33,708 nucleotides of DNA from Arsukibacterium perlucidum DSM 18276 (GTDB taxonomy: Bacteria; Pseudomonadota; Gammaproteobacteria; Enterobacterales; Alteromonadaceae), in the NCBI RefSeq assembly GCF_000382165.1, contig NZ_KB907734.1:1-33708 (forward strand), written 5' to 3'. Position numbers and translations under genes: made by a program. Numbering within the stretch: the first letter of the stretch is position 1; each line of letters starts with the position of its first letter. This document shows positions 19,888 through 29,787 of this stretch, piece by piece. The notes beneath the pieces are model-generated. The model saw only the letters and a list, made by a program, of their open reading frames with translations, searched no databases and was not told where the DNA came from.

Positions 19888-19916
19888 ATAATAGCTTCGG
19901 AGTTTGATGAGATCAA
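19888..19916 (-). promoter_or_regulatory. Sigma-70 promoter of the islet operon
   Basis: On the minus strand, TTGATC (19916-19911), 17 bases, TATTAT (19893-19888). Transcription would begin about 20 nt before the first gene. It separates the islet from eno. Confidence 0.7.
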
Positions 19917-19938
19917 GCTTCTCCTGTCTCTAAACAAC

Positions 19939-19957
19939 AAAGCCACCTTGCGGTGGC
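19939..19957 (-). terminator. eno terminator hairpin (identical to 18354-18372)
   Basis: AAAGCCACCTTGCGGTGGC on the plus strand. Read on the minus strand it is GCCACC-GCAA-GGTGGC followed by TTTGTTGTTT, 31 bp after the eno stop codon. The same 19 bp recur at 18354-18372. Confidence 0.75.
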
Positions 19958-19988
19958 TTGTTATATTGCGTTAAAACGAATTAGCGGC

Positions 19989-22996
<3,008 letters not shown>

Positions 22997-23097
22997 TTAA
23001 TCAATAGAAAATACCAACAATGCAAAACACCTGGCCGCCGGTGGCTAAACACTGGGCTACTACGGGTGTGCAAAAATTGGTATCAGGACGGGAGGAA

Positions 23098-23126
23098 AGT
23101 ATAGCAAAGGCTTGGCAGCCACTCAA
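23098..23126 (-). promoter_or_regulatory. Sigma-70 promoter of pyrG
   Basis: On the minus strand, TTGAGT (23126-23121), 17 bases, TATACT (23103-23098). It lies in the 221-bp gap between the YihY gene and pyrG, which holds no credible gene. Transcription would start near 23090, giving a leader of about 110 nt. Confidence 0.75.
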
Positions 23127-23199
23127 TGTAAAGCTGCAGCTGATAGTGATTTATTCCGCGACCAGCTGCCTAGCTATATTAAGCCGGGTCGCGCCAAAT

Positions 23200-24138
23200 T
23201 CAGCGTTGCGTTTCATCATCAAGCAATTGCCGATGCACCCGCACCGCTGTGCTCTTGGGACGCACGGGCAAGCCCCGGCCCTCCAGGTGCGCCCGGGTGA
23301 AAGCCGCCCCAAACAACAGAATCATTGAAGAATAGTTGACCCAAAGCAACAGTAATGCCAGAGAGCCGGCGGCACCATAGGCCGAGGCCGTTGCCGTATA
23401 GGCCAGATAAATAGAAATAAGAGAGCGGCCTGCGGTGAATAAAATTGCAGTAATAAAGGCACCGAGCAACACGTCGCGCCACGACAGCACCACATCAGGC
23501 AGGATCTTGAACATTGCCGCAAACAGCAGGGTAATCACCAGCAGCGACAACCCTAACTCCATCCCCACCATAGCCCAGCCAGGAATTGGCAGCCAGTCTT
23601 CCGCAAATACCATAACGCTGCGCAAGGCTACCGACAACAGCAGCGATACCAACAGAATAAAGCCAATAGCCAGAATGATGGTCAGTGACAGCAAGCGGCT
23701 TTTAAGTAAGATCCACAGGTTGTTTTTTGAAGGGCGCGGCGCAACATCCCAAATCTGATTCAGCGACTGCTGCATCTGGGCGAAAACCGTAGTAGCACCC
23801 ACTATGGTAGCAACAATCCCGATCAACGCCGGCCAGATACCACTCTGGTCAATTTGCGAATTGACCACAGCCGTCTGCACTACGCCTGCCGCATCCGGGC
23901 CAAGCGTTCCCTCAAGCTGCTCAAACAGCTGTCCTTGAACAGCCTTCTCTCCTATTATCAGCCCAACCACAGCGACTACCACTACCAGAATTGGGGCGAT
24001 GGAAAAAACGGTGAAAAACGCCAGCGCTGCAGCATAAATAAAGGCATGGCTGCCCAGCCAGTTACTGCCCGCAGCGCCCAGAATGCTTAACCAGTGCTGC
24101 ACTGCAGCGGGGAGCTTGTTATAGATGTTGAAAACCAT
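23200..24138 (-). CDS. YihY/BrkB-family inner-membrane protein
   Basis: The 312-residue protein, taken from the ATG at 24138 (MVFNIYNKLPAAV), has about six membrane segments. The family signature is clear: FIYAAALAFFTVFSIAPILVV, which I give only in part as AALAFFTVFSIAP, then WDVAPRPSKN, VLLGAFITAILFTAGR and AYGAAGSLALLLLWVNY. YihY was once called RNase BN in error. The role is unknown. The frame is open to 24321, but the upstream part does not look like the family. It lies 28 bp after a small membrane protein gene and is likely cotranscribed. Confidence 0.9.
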   Translation of the reverse strand: MVFNIYNKLPAAVQHWLSILGAAGSNWLGSHAFIYAAALAFFTVFSIAPILVVVVAVVGLIIGEKAVQGQLFEQLEGTLGPDAAGVVQTAVVNSQIDQSGIWPALIGIVATIVGATTVFAQMQQSLNQIWDVAPRPSKNNLWILLKSRLLSLTIILAIGFILLVSLLLSVALRSVMVFAEDWLPIPGWAMVGMELGLSLLVITLLFAAMFKILPDVVLSWRDVLLGAFITAILFTAGRSLISIYLAYTATASAYGAAGSLALLLLWVNYSSMILLFGAAFTRAHLEGRGLPVRPKSTAVRVHRQLLDDETQR

Positions 24139-24166
24139 AGTTAAAAAATACCTTAGCGTTGCAGCA

Positions 24167-24583
24167 CTAAACCCGGGCTCTGAGCCTGGCAGCGATGTAC
24201 GGTGCCAGGGCCGTGACCAACAGGACCAATGGCCAGATGTTACCGTCCTTAAAAGTATAAGCCTCAAGTAGCACTGACCACGACTTACCCTGCCACAGGC
24301 CGAACGAAAACTCGAAAACAAGTGTCAGCAAAACCCAGCCCAACCCCACAGCCAGCAGTTGAGCCAGGCGCCTGGCATCCAGCCAGGGCAGCGTGAGGTA
24401 GCTAACGGCAATAATAAGAGCCGACAACAGCAGCCCGCTTAGCAACAGGCCAGCTGTGATACCAAGCATTGGCGTAAGCACAGCCTCCCGCAGAATACCA
24501 TTAAGGATGGCCAGCACCACTATCGCGGCCCAGACAATCAACGATTTCAGTGCGAGCATATTTTTAGTTTTGCTTTCTAACAT
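24167..24583 (-). CDS. Small four-helix membrane protein, unknown function
   Basis: The 138-residue protein has four hydrophobic segments (ALKSLIVWAAIVVLAILNG, GITAGLLLSGLLLSALIIA, LLAVGLGWVLLTLVFEF, IWPLVLLVTALAPYIAA). The third ends in FEFSFGLWQGKSW, recalling small membrane proteins found next to transporters. No family is recognised. It sits just before the YihY gene. Confidence 0.72.
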   Translation of the reverse strand: MLESKTKNMLALKSLIVWAAIVVLAILNGILREAVLTPMLGITAGLLLSGLLLSALIIAVSYLTLPWLDARRLAQLLAVGLGWVLLTLVFEFSFGLWQGKSWSVLLEAYTFKDGNIWPLVLLVTALAPYIAARLRARV

Positions 24584-24641
24584 TTTTAATAACTCTTCGT
24601 ACTTTGCCCGGGCCTGAAATGCAGCAGAGCTAATACCGCGC

Positions 24642-24830
24642 TTACTGCCTTTCAGGTAACTTGGGAACTAAAGCCAGAATCAACGTAGCAAAAGGCCCCA
24701 AAATTAATGAAATTAAAAACCAGACTAAACCACCACGATTTTTGCCCTGGGCCAGTACTGCATTAATTAACATTAATGTCCCCCAACCCACAAAATACTG
24801 TCTACCTACCTCTATATACTCCGGATTCAA
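24642..24830 (-). CDS. Very small two-helix membrane protein
   Basis: The 62-residue product starts at TTG 24830, supported by AAGGAG seven bases upstream. Two hydrophobic segments flank GKNRGGLVWFLISLILGPFA, a layout common in tiny bacterial membrane proteins with a G-x-G-P-F turn. Function unknown. It may share a transcript with the two genes downstream. Confidence 0.65.
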   Translation of the reverse strand: MNPEYIEVGRQYFVGWGTLMLINAVLAQGKNRGGLVWFLISLILGPFATLILALVPKLPERQ

Positions 24831-24867
24831 AATATTCTCCTTTTTTATTATTGCCTGCTAAGGCTTT

Positions 24868-24888
24868 AATGCAGCGGCGCGCTGCATT
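24868..24888 (-). terminator. Hairpin after the nitroreductase gene
   Basis: AATGCAGC-GGCGC-GCTGCATT is a perfect 8-bp stem between the nitroreductase stop and the small membrane gene. On the minus strand only TAAAG follows, so termination is uncertain. Confidence 0.35.
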
Positions 24889-24951
24889 GGCGCCACTGCA
24901 ATAACTTGTTCGCTGTTACTATGCATGGCTTTCATGTGGTAATCCAGCTAG

Positions 24952-25944
24952 TCAGTCCTCAACAATCACATCGTCAATTGGCCGACGCAGGCTGAAGGGT
25001 GTCGCAGAACCATGGCCAAAACGTACCATCAGCAGCGCAGATTCTGCTTCAAGCTTCAGCCACGAATCAAACTGCGAGCGCAACTCGCGCACCTCGATCG
25101 GCTGATTAATGAAAGCAGTGCAAATACTAAGCGCAGTCGCCTGCAGGGCAAAGCGCTCATATGCACGCCCAAGCTCAACCCAGCCGGGTTTGTCGTCACG
25201 ACTTGCTACGAAGACCGCAATACCGGCTGAACTTTTGATATTGGTCGCATCTGTCCTGGCTTGGCCTTTATGCGTAAGTACCAGCCCGATAATCATTTTC
25301 GCCAGCCAGGTTGGCAATGCCGGTTGGCCACTTGTGCGTCCGGCCAAACCGTCGCCCTTGCGCATTGCCTCTGCAGGATTGAACCGGATCCAGTTGATCA
25401 GTTCCTTTCGGAACGCCCTATCAGTCAATTGGGCGATATTTCCCCGCGTAACAAAATCAGTCACCGTGTTCTTATCTGCGGTCGACGTCAACAAGATGGT
25501 TCGGACAGACTTACCTTTGCCCGCCTTCTGTAATTTTTCAAGCTCCGTTTCGCTAACTGGCCGGCCGTCATAGGCTGTTTTCACACATTGCCGTTTGGTT
25601 ATGGCCCGGTATAGTTCCGTCGCACAAGCTGTGGCATCACGGCTTAGCAAAACATCAACGCTGTTTTCAGCGGGATTGAATTGAATCTCAGCTAAAAAGC
25701 CCTGCGCGGCAGCAGCATGAATCATATTCTCGGCGGCGCAGCCCAAGCTCTTAAAGAGATGACTATCATCAGGGTCTACCACCGGGCAGCGCCTCGAGAA
25801 GTCGGGCAGGATGGTAATCCGGTCTTTTCGGATGCGGAACTTCCAGGGCTGTGTATTGTGGCTGGAGGCAGCGAGCGTGGCATACCGAATCAACTCTCTG
25901 CCATCCAGATTACCGTCTGCACGTTCAGTTCCCGACCGACGCAT
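24952..25944 (-). CDS. Acg-like nitroreductase-fold protein
   Basis: The 330-residue protein resembles the Acg (Rv2032) branch of the nitroreductase family: LIRYATLAASSHNTQPWKF at the N-terminus, CPVVDPDDSHLFKSLGCAAENM, and a C-terminal GWVELGRAYERFALQATAL. This branch binds flavin in a lid-covered pocket and may store rather than react it. The ATG at 25944 has a weak ribosome binding site. The frame continues upstream to ATA at 25980, where GGAGG stands seven bases away; that start would add 12 residues (ISIKEYDQAAYD) that look like the N-terminus of relatives. DNA here is G+C-richer than the core, so recent transfer is possible. Confidence 0.85.
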   Translation of the reverse strand: MRRSGTERADGNLDGRELIRYATLAASSHNTQPWKFRIRKDRITILPDFSRRCPVVDPDDSHLFKSLGCAAENMIHAAAAQGFLAEIQFNPAENSVDVLLSRDATACATELYRAITKRQCVKTAYDGRPVSETELEKLQKAGKGKSVRTILLTSTADKNTVTDFVTRGNIAQLTDRAFRKELINWIRFNPAEAMRKGDGLAGRTSGQPALPTWLAKMIIGLVLTHKGQARTDATNIKSSAGIAVFVASRDDKPGWVELGRAYERFALQATALSICTAFINQPIEVRELRSQFDSWLKLEAESALLMVRFGHGSATPFSLRRPIDDVIVED

Positions 25945-26112
25945 GTCGTATGCCGCCTGGTCGTATTCTTTTATCGATATCCTCTCGCCTCCTTTTACGA
26001 CGCTATCGGAATCATCGCTCTATAACCCTTGCCACAAACCCGGGCAACATATTGCCAGTTAAGCCGGGAAGCGGCGTGTTGCTGGCCAGTCAGCGCAGTG
26101 GAGCGCGCTCAG

Positions 26113-26898
26113 CTAAGCCTGATGGGTTTCACCGGACACCCAGACGCGGGCGGTGCAAACGGTCTCGAAACCAAGCTTCTGGTAAAGGCGGTAACCTGCT
26201 GGCGTTGCGCCGAGGAAAAAGCGTCGGATCCCGTTATTGCGTGCTTGCGCCATCGCTGTCGTCAAAAGCCTGAGACCGATCCCGCCACGCTGGCGTGACG
26301 TGTCCGTCCCCATCGCCCAGATGCCGCAGGTATCACCGTGATAGGTCAGCGTAACGCTTCCCACAGCTTCGCCATTGATGCGCGCGACATAGACATCAAG
26401 GCCTGTCGAATCGAGTAAGGACGCAGGCAGCGCCCGACGTACGCTGTCCTTGAGCATGCTATAGGCCGAAACCAGCACATCCGCGCTGGCATCAGCGTCA
26501 TCAGCGCCAGACGCGCAAACAACTGCAACGTCGGGGTTACCGGATGGCTCGAGTGGCGCGTCATCACGCACCATAAACGGGAACTCCACCGCGTAGGCCA
26601 GACCAAGATCGGCGGCGATATCGTCGGGCACCTTGCCAGCCTCAGGGAAGATAATGACGAGAAACGGCAGCTGTCGCGCCAGACACGAATTCAACATATC
26701 CCGCAAGTGATTGTGATCAGCGCCGGCTCCAACAACCAACATATTCATGTCAGCAATCGCTTCATTGCATAAGGCTAACTGCAGGCCGGGTCGGGCCGCC
26801 GCCTCGTAGCGTTCCGCCTCGCCCAGCAGCGTAGTGATGGCGGCATTGGTAAGGCGGCACAAAACGGACTCAGTCAGTACTTTCGATGTTGTGTTCAC
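26113..26898 (-). CDS. GNAT-family N-acetyltransferase
   Basis: The 261-residue protein starts at GTG (26898) with GGGGAG six bases before it. The C-terminal half is a GNAT domain: VYVARINGEAVGSVTLTYHG, then the acetyl-CoA loop QRGGIGLRLL and FFLGATPAGYRLYQKLGFETV. The N-terminal 130 residues are not recognisable; they may be a second degenerate GNAT fold. The gene is G+C-rich and lies beside the nitroreductase gene on the same strand. The substrate is unknown. Confidence 0.85.
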   Translation of the reverse strand: MNTTSKVLTESVLCRLTNAAITTLLGEAERYEAAARPGLQLALCNEAIADMNMLVVGAGADHNHLRDMLNSCLARQLPFLVIIFPEAGKVPDDIAADLGLAYAVEFPFMVRDDAPLEPSGNPDVAVVCASGADDADASADVLVSAYSMLKDSVRRALPASLLDSTGLDVYVARINGEAVGSVTLTYHGDTCGIWAMGTDTSRQRGGIGLRLLTTAMAQARNNGIRRFFLGATPAGYRLYQKLGFETVCTARVWVSGETHQA

Positions 26899-26955
26899 AG
26901 ATTTCTCCCCATTTTTTGGTAGTTCCAGTCACTTGCTCCCGGCCCTATTTACCAC

Positions 26956-27150
26956 CTAAAGCTGGCCATTGCTGCCAATAAACAAACACATACCAGAACT
27001 AATTAACCAAAACGTCAGGCTGTTTTCTGGGAACATTGGCATTAACCCAACGAAGGAAACACCACGAAGTAAAAATATACCGGTAATCAGGATTAACGCC
27101 AATTTTGTCAGAGGTAAACGTTTAATTGCACCGGCACCAAACAAACGCTT
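26956..27150 (-). pseudogene. C-terminal fragment of a small membrane protein gene
   Basis: The minus strand encodes LFGAGAIKRLPLTKLALILI and then GIFLLRGVSFVGLMPMFPEN followed by a last hydrophobic helix and a stop. This reads like the end of a four-helix membrane protein. The upstream part is missing: the frame continues into a segment that is part of the GFA cassette end and not of this gene. The break lies close to an attC-like end (27151-27157). Confidence 0.5.
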
Positions 27151-27160
27151 GTTATCTGAT
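27149..27160 (-). other. Possible attC half-site at the end of the cassette array
   Basis: On the minus strand AGATAAC directly follows the last GFA gene; it resembles the R'' end (RYYYAAC) of an attC. The other half cannot be seen, because the sequence passes into the truncated membrane gene. Confidence 0.35.
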
Positions 27161-27166
27161 AGCTGC

Positions 27167-27568
27167 TCACTCTGGCGGCCCCTCGAATTCTGGCATATCA
27201 CCTAAACCTTTATCCCAAACAGCTTTGCCAGAAGTAAAGATGTGAGCTGTTGGTAACATAGAGATTTCCGTATCCAAACACCCGGCGGGAATGGCAAGCA
27301 GACCTACCTCATGAATACCTGGCAACGCCGAACCGCAGAACTTACAAAAACTTTTCTTGTGGCGAGTGCCCGGAAGCGTGAAGGTAGTCACAGAATCTGA
27401 ACCCGCCAACCAGGTTAACTTGGCTGACTTCGAAAATAAATTGGCCGCATGAGCAGACCCGGTATCCTTTTGACAATGCTGACAATGACACAGGTAAAAA
27501 ACATCGAACTTTCCTTGCACTTCAAACTTTGCATTGCCACACAAACAAGAACCATAATAAGCAGTCAT
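27167..27568 (-). CDS. GFA-family (Gfa/CENP-V fold) zinc protein
   Basis: The 133-residue protein has the cysteines of the glutathione-dependent formaldehyde-activating enzyme fold: C8 and C10 (SCLCG), C27, C29 and C32 (CHCQHCQKDTGS), C75 and C78 (CKFCGS). Family members bind two zinc ions; enzymatic activity is not proven for most. The ATG at 27568 follows GAGG by eight bases. It is the leftmost cassette gene. Confidence 0.88.
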   Translation of the reverse strand: MTAYYGSCLCGNAKFEVQGKFDVFYLCHCQHCQKDTGSAHAANLFSKSAKLTWLAGSDSVTTFTLPGTRHKKSFCKFCGSALPGIHEVGLLAIPAGCLDTEISMLPTAHIFTSGKAVWDKGLGDMPEFEGPPE

Positions 27569-27579
27569 CAAGTTTCCCT

Positions 27580-27640
27580 CTATTAGCAGCGGGTTGGCGT
27601 CCCGGCGACCGCAGGGAGCAAGTGCTGCGATTTGTTATGT
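27580..27640 (-). other. Decayed attC site between the two GFA cassettes
   Basis: In minus orientation the site begins ACATAACAAATCGCAGC, a normal R'' end, but the expected GTTRRRY end is replaced by GCTAATA, and part of the left arm appears lost. Excision of the right-hand cassette by IntI at this end should be poor. Confidence 0.5.
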
Positions 27641-27644
27641 GTCA

Positions 27645-28052
27645 TTATTTGCGATCTGCCGGATGGTTTACACCATCGTTGGTCGGTACATTTGGTATTT
27701 TTAATGGGTTAACTCCCTCAAGGCAAGCAACATTAAAACCATACTGTGTTGGATTTGACCTGCGTTGATGGTGAGTATAGATACCGCAGTTACTACAAAA
27801 ATAATGCTTGGCTGTCTTTGTATTAAACTGGTAGAGCTTTAATAAGCTCTCACCTTTTATAATTTTTATACCCGACAGAGGAATTGAAGCCGCTATCGCT
27901 CCACGCCTCCGGCAAAGCGAACAATCACAGCGACGTAGTTCAACCAAACCATCCGGTAAATCAAGCTCAAACTCAACAGAACCACAATGGCAGGTAGCTT
28001 TGTGTTTAGCTTTGATTGGAACGCCATCAACTTCTTTCAAATTTAAAGCCAT
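27645..28052 (-). CDS. GFA-family zinc protein, second cassette
   Basis: The 135-residue protein from the ATG at 28052 (MALNLKEVDG) has the GFA cysteines: C21 and C23 (TCHCGSVEF), C42, C44 and C47 (CDCSLCRRRG), C86 and C89 (CSNCGIYTHH). It differs strongly from the neighbouring GFA protein, so the two are not a recent duplication. The ribosome binding site is weak. An ATG at 28073 lies in the attC and is not credible. Confidence 0.87.
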   Translation of the reverse strand: MALNLKEVDGVPIKAKHKATCHCGSVEFELDLPDGLVELRRCDCSLCRRRGAIAASIPLSGIKIIKGESLLKLYQFNTKTAKHYFCSNCGIYTHHQRRSNPTQYGFNVACLEGVNPLKIPNVPTNDGVNHPADRK

Positions 28053-28069
28053 ACTTGGTTCCTGCGCGT

Positions 28070-28141
28070 GCATAACGCTTTACTCACCGGAAAATGACGA
28101 GCGCCAGCGAGTTATTTTTCTGGTGTAGTAATTTGTTGGCT
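28070..28141 (-). other. attC site of the yefM-yoeB cassette
   Basis: It runs from GCATAAC (28070-28076) to GTTGGCT (28135-28141). The arms pair well: TTTACTCACCGGAAAAT on one side against ATTACTACACCAGAAAAAT on the other, with small bulges, as in the folded attC substrate. Confidence 0.75.
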
Positions 28142-28161
28142 GCCTTGTCCAAGGGGCGAAT

Positions 28162-28425
28162 CTAATAGTGATAACGGCACGAGATTATCGTAATCGCATT
28201 ATCATCAACTGCGTACACCAACCTGTTCGTATCATCTATACGTCGGGACCAAAAACCAGCCAGGTTTTCCTTTAACGGCTCTGGCTTACCAATACCTTCA
28301 AACGGTGAGCGTCTAACGTCGTTTATAAGCTTGTTTATTCGTTTGAGCGTTTTTTTGTCCTGGGTTTGCCAATAAAGGTAATCGCTCCAGGATTCGTCAG
28401 TCCATGACAGTAAACGACTACTCAT
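28162..28425 (-). CDS. yoeB: Toxin YoeB (mRNA interferase)
   Basis: YoeB cuts mRNA in the ribosomal A site. The 87-residue protein has WSDYLYWQTQDKKTLKRINK, FEGIGKPEPLKENLAGFWSR with the catalytic glutamate and arginine, and the typical end SCRYHY with the catalytic histidine. The ATG overlaps the yefM stop region, so the two are coupled. It is carried in an integron cassette. Confidence 0.96.
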   Translation of the reverse strand: MSSRLLSWTDESWSDYLYWQTQDKKTLKRINKLINDVRRSPFEGIGKPEPLKENLAGFWSRRIDDTNRLVYAVDDNAITIISCRYHY

Positions 28426-28672
28426 CAATCAAGTCTCTGCAGGTTACCTTACCTGCTTTGAATTGTTCAATTGAGCGATTCAAATGCTCAGCATTGGCAG
28501 GTGAGCGCAGTAAGTGCACCGTTTCCATCAGACTGTTGTAGTAGTCTAGCGACATAACAACAGCATCTTCCGAATCACGGCGAGTAATGACTGCTGTATC
28601 TGCGTCATTAACGACGGAATCTAAAACCGCTTTCAGGCTATTTCTTGCTTCTGTAAAAGACACAATTCTCAT
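28418..28672 (-). CDS. yefM: Antitoxin YefM
   Basis: YefM neutralises YoeB and represses the operon through its N-terminal DNA-binding domain. The ATG at 28672 has GGAGG four bases upstream; it gives MRIVSFTEARNSLKAVLDSV and a protein of 84 residues. The frame extends upstream to 28696, without support. It has its own promoter and TGTACA operator. Confidence 0.95.
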   Translation of the reverse strand: MRIVSFTEARNSLKAVLDSVVNDADTAVITRRDSEDAVVMSLDYYNSLMETVHLLRSPANAEHLNRSIEQFKAGKVTCRDLIDE

Positions 28673-28702
28673 ACAACCTCCACATGTACGTTTCACAGGA
28701 CA

Positions 28703-28746
28703 AGTATAGTCTCAAACCTTAACATGTACAATATGATGAACATGTT
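28703..28746 (-). promoter_or_regulatory. yefM-yoeB promoter and YefM operator
   Basis: On the minus strand: TTGTAC (28731-28726), 17 bases, TATACT (28708-28703). TGTACA (28725-28730), the core of known YefM operators, overlaps the -35 box. It is part of a longer inverted repeat, AACATG (28721-28726) and CATGTT (28741-28746). A further half-site is at 28684-28689. The operator starts 10 bp from the neighbouring attC. Confidence 0.8.
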
Positions 28747-28755
28747 GATTGTAAC

Positions 28756-28833
28756 AGCTAACGCCCCGGGCATGCGCGCGAACTTGTGAGCGTCGCAGGG
28801 GCCGAAGGCCCCGAATGCCTCTGATTGTTAGGC
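28756..28833 (-). other. attC site of the membrane-protein cassette
   Basis: In minus orientation it starts GCCTAAC (28833-28827), a perfect R'' core, and ends GTTAGCT (28762-28756). The arms pair with bulges, and the apex contains GGGGCC...GGCCCC. Confidence 0.85.
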
Positions 28834-28837
28834 TTGA

Positions 28838-29392
28838 CTACTGCGGCTGCGCCTTAATAACTCGAAAAACTAATGGCTTTATACATACATGAGAAAACCA
28901 TGAAATCCCCGTAATTACCAATATACCTATAAGCGGAATTACTGCTCCAGTAAAAACTATTGAGCCAAATACATAACCAAAAATACACTCCGCTCTGTAT
29001 ATAGGCAGAAATAAACCGACTACTACCAAACCTAAAGACAAGTAAATTGCAACGTTCTCGTAGCCAATACTAAAACTGAGTGACTGGACAAGACTCAAGA
29101 CCAGCATGCCGAAAAAACCGATGAGTACGACTCGTAAAATCTTTGCCCTTACAGGCGCCTCACCGGGTTGAAGAGTTACACGCTTCTCTATCCGCACTAT
29201 AGAAAGCCAAGCCAAGAATGGGAGAATTAATAGTCCCCACCAATTTGATATTGCGGGATAATCTGAACGATGCAGTAAATTATGGCTTATTACTCCACCA
29301 TTTAAATGCTCCCACAACAGATGTCCAGCTACGAAAAATACAGTAACTGCAATCACGTAGTATTTTAATGCTTTGAATTTCTTTTCAGTCAT
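28838..29392 (-). CDS. Cassette-borne multi-pass membrane protein, unknown
   Basis: The 184-residue protein starts at 29392 (MTEKKFKALKYYVIAV), with AAGGA five bases before. It has five hydrophobic segments, including SNWWGLLILPFLAWLSIV, VVLIGFFGMLVLSLVQSL and VFTGAVIPLIGILVITGISW. The frame remains open to 29740 through the attC and the ccdA region, which is accidental. No family is recognised. Confidence 0.75.
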   Translation of the reverse strand: MTEKKFKALKYYVIAVTVFFVAGHLLWEHLNGGVISHNLLHRSDYPAISNWWGLLILPFLAWLSIVRIEKRVTLQPGEAPVRAKILRVVLIGFFGMLVLSLVQSLSFSIGYENVAIYLSLGLVVVGLFLPIYRAECIFGYVFGSIVFTGAVIPLIGILVITGISWFSHVCIKPLVFRVIKAQPQ

Positions 29393-29426
29393 GTTTATCC
29401 TTGGATTACGATCATCAAAACATGTA

Positions 29427-29481
29427 GCGTAACGCCGAAAGAGCCGGCGGCGAAGCCGTCCGGTTACTTGACTTGTTAAAT
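29427..29481 (-). other. attC site between the membrane-protein and ccdAB cassettes
   Basis: 55 bp from GCGTAAC (29427-29433) to GTTAAAT (29475-29481). The arms GAGCCGGCGG and CCGTCCGG lie at the apex. The right core GTTAAAT is canonical. Confidence 0.75.
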
Positions 29482-29541
29482 GCGCCCAACTACCATAATG
29501 CGTATTAACAATGCGCATAGGCCATGCTTGGAGCAAATGTG

Positions 29542-29787
29542 ATGCAACCTTTATCTGGCAACGCTGCCGCCAAAAAAGCGGCAAACCTCTCCATAAACAG
29601 AGATTTATTGGCAGAGGCTCGCAGCCTGAACATAAACCTCTCAGCAACTCTTGAATGGGCACTGACTGAGAAAATCCGCCAGGAAAAGCGCAATCAGTGG
29701 CGGAAAGATAACCGTGAAGCCATTGATAACTGTAATACACTTGCTGAAGAAAACGGTCTTTTCTCTGATAAACATCGGGTACTCTGA
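29542..29787 (+). CDS. ccdA: Antitoxin CcdA
   Basis: CcdA binds and neutralises CcdB. The protein, from ATG 29542 (MQPLSGNAAAKKAANLSINR; GGAG eight bases upstream), has 81 residues. It has a ribbon-helix-helix N-terminus (AANLSINRDLLAEARSL) and the CcdB-binding tail (WRKDNREAIDNCNTLAEENG). It is on the plus strand, against the direction of the array, with its own transcription. Inverted repeats around ATGCGCAT (29512-29519) may be the operator. The TGA overlaps the ccdB ATG. Confidence 0.95.
   Translation: MQPLSGNAAAKKAANLSINRDLLAEARSLNINLSATLEWALTEKIRQEKRNQWRKDNREAIDNCNTLAEENGLFSDKHRVL

Noticed and set aside
23020..23328. Plus-strand open frame upstream of pyrG
   Set aside because: It overlaps the pyrG promoter and the end of the YihY gene; composition does not look like protein.
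25851..26298. Several plus-strand open frames over the nitroreductase/GNAT region
   Set aside because: G+C-rich antisense frames; the minus-strand genes carry clear family motifs.
26956..27201. Intact 81-residue membrane protein gene
   Set aside because: The first 20 residues come from the GFA gene end in another frame, with no ribosome binding site; the rest reads as a C-terminal fragment.
29393..29740. N-terminal extension of the cassette membrane protein
   Set aside because: It reads through an attC and antisense to ccdA; the start at 29392 has a good ribosome binding site.
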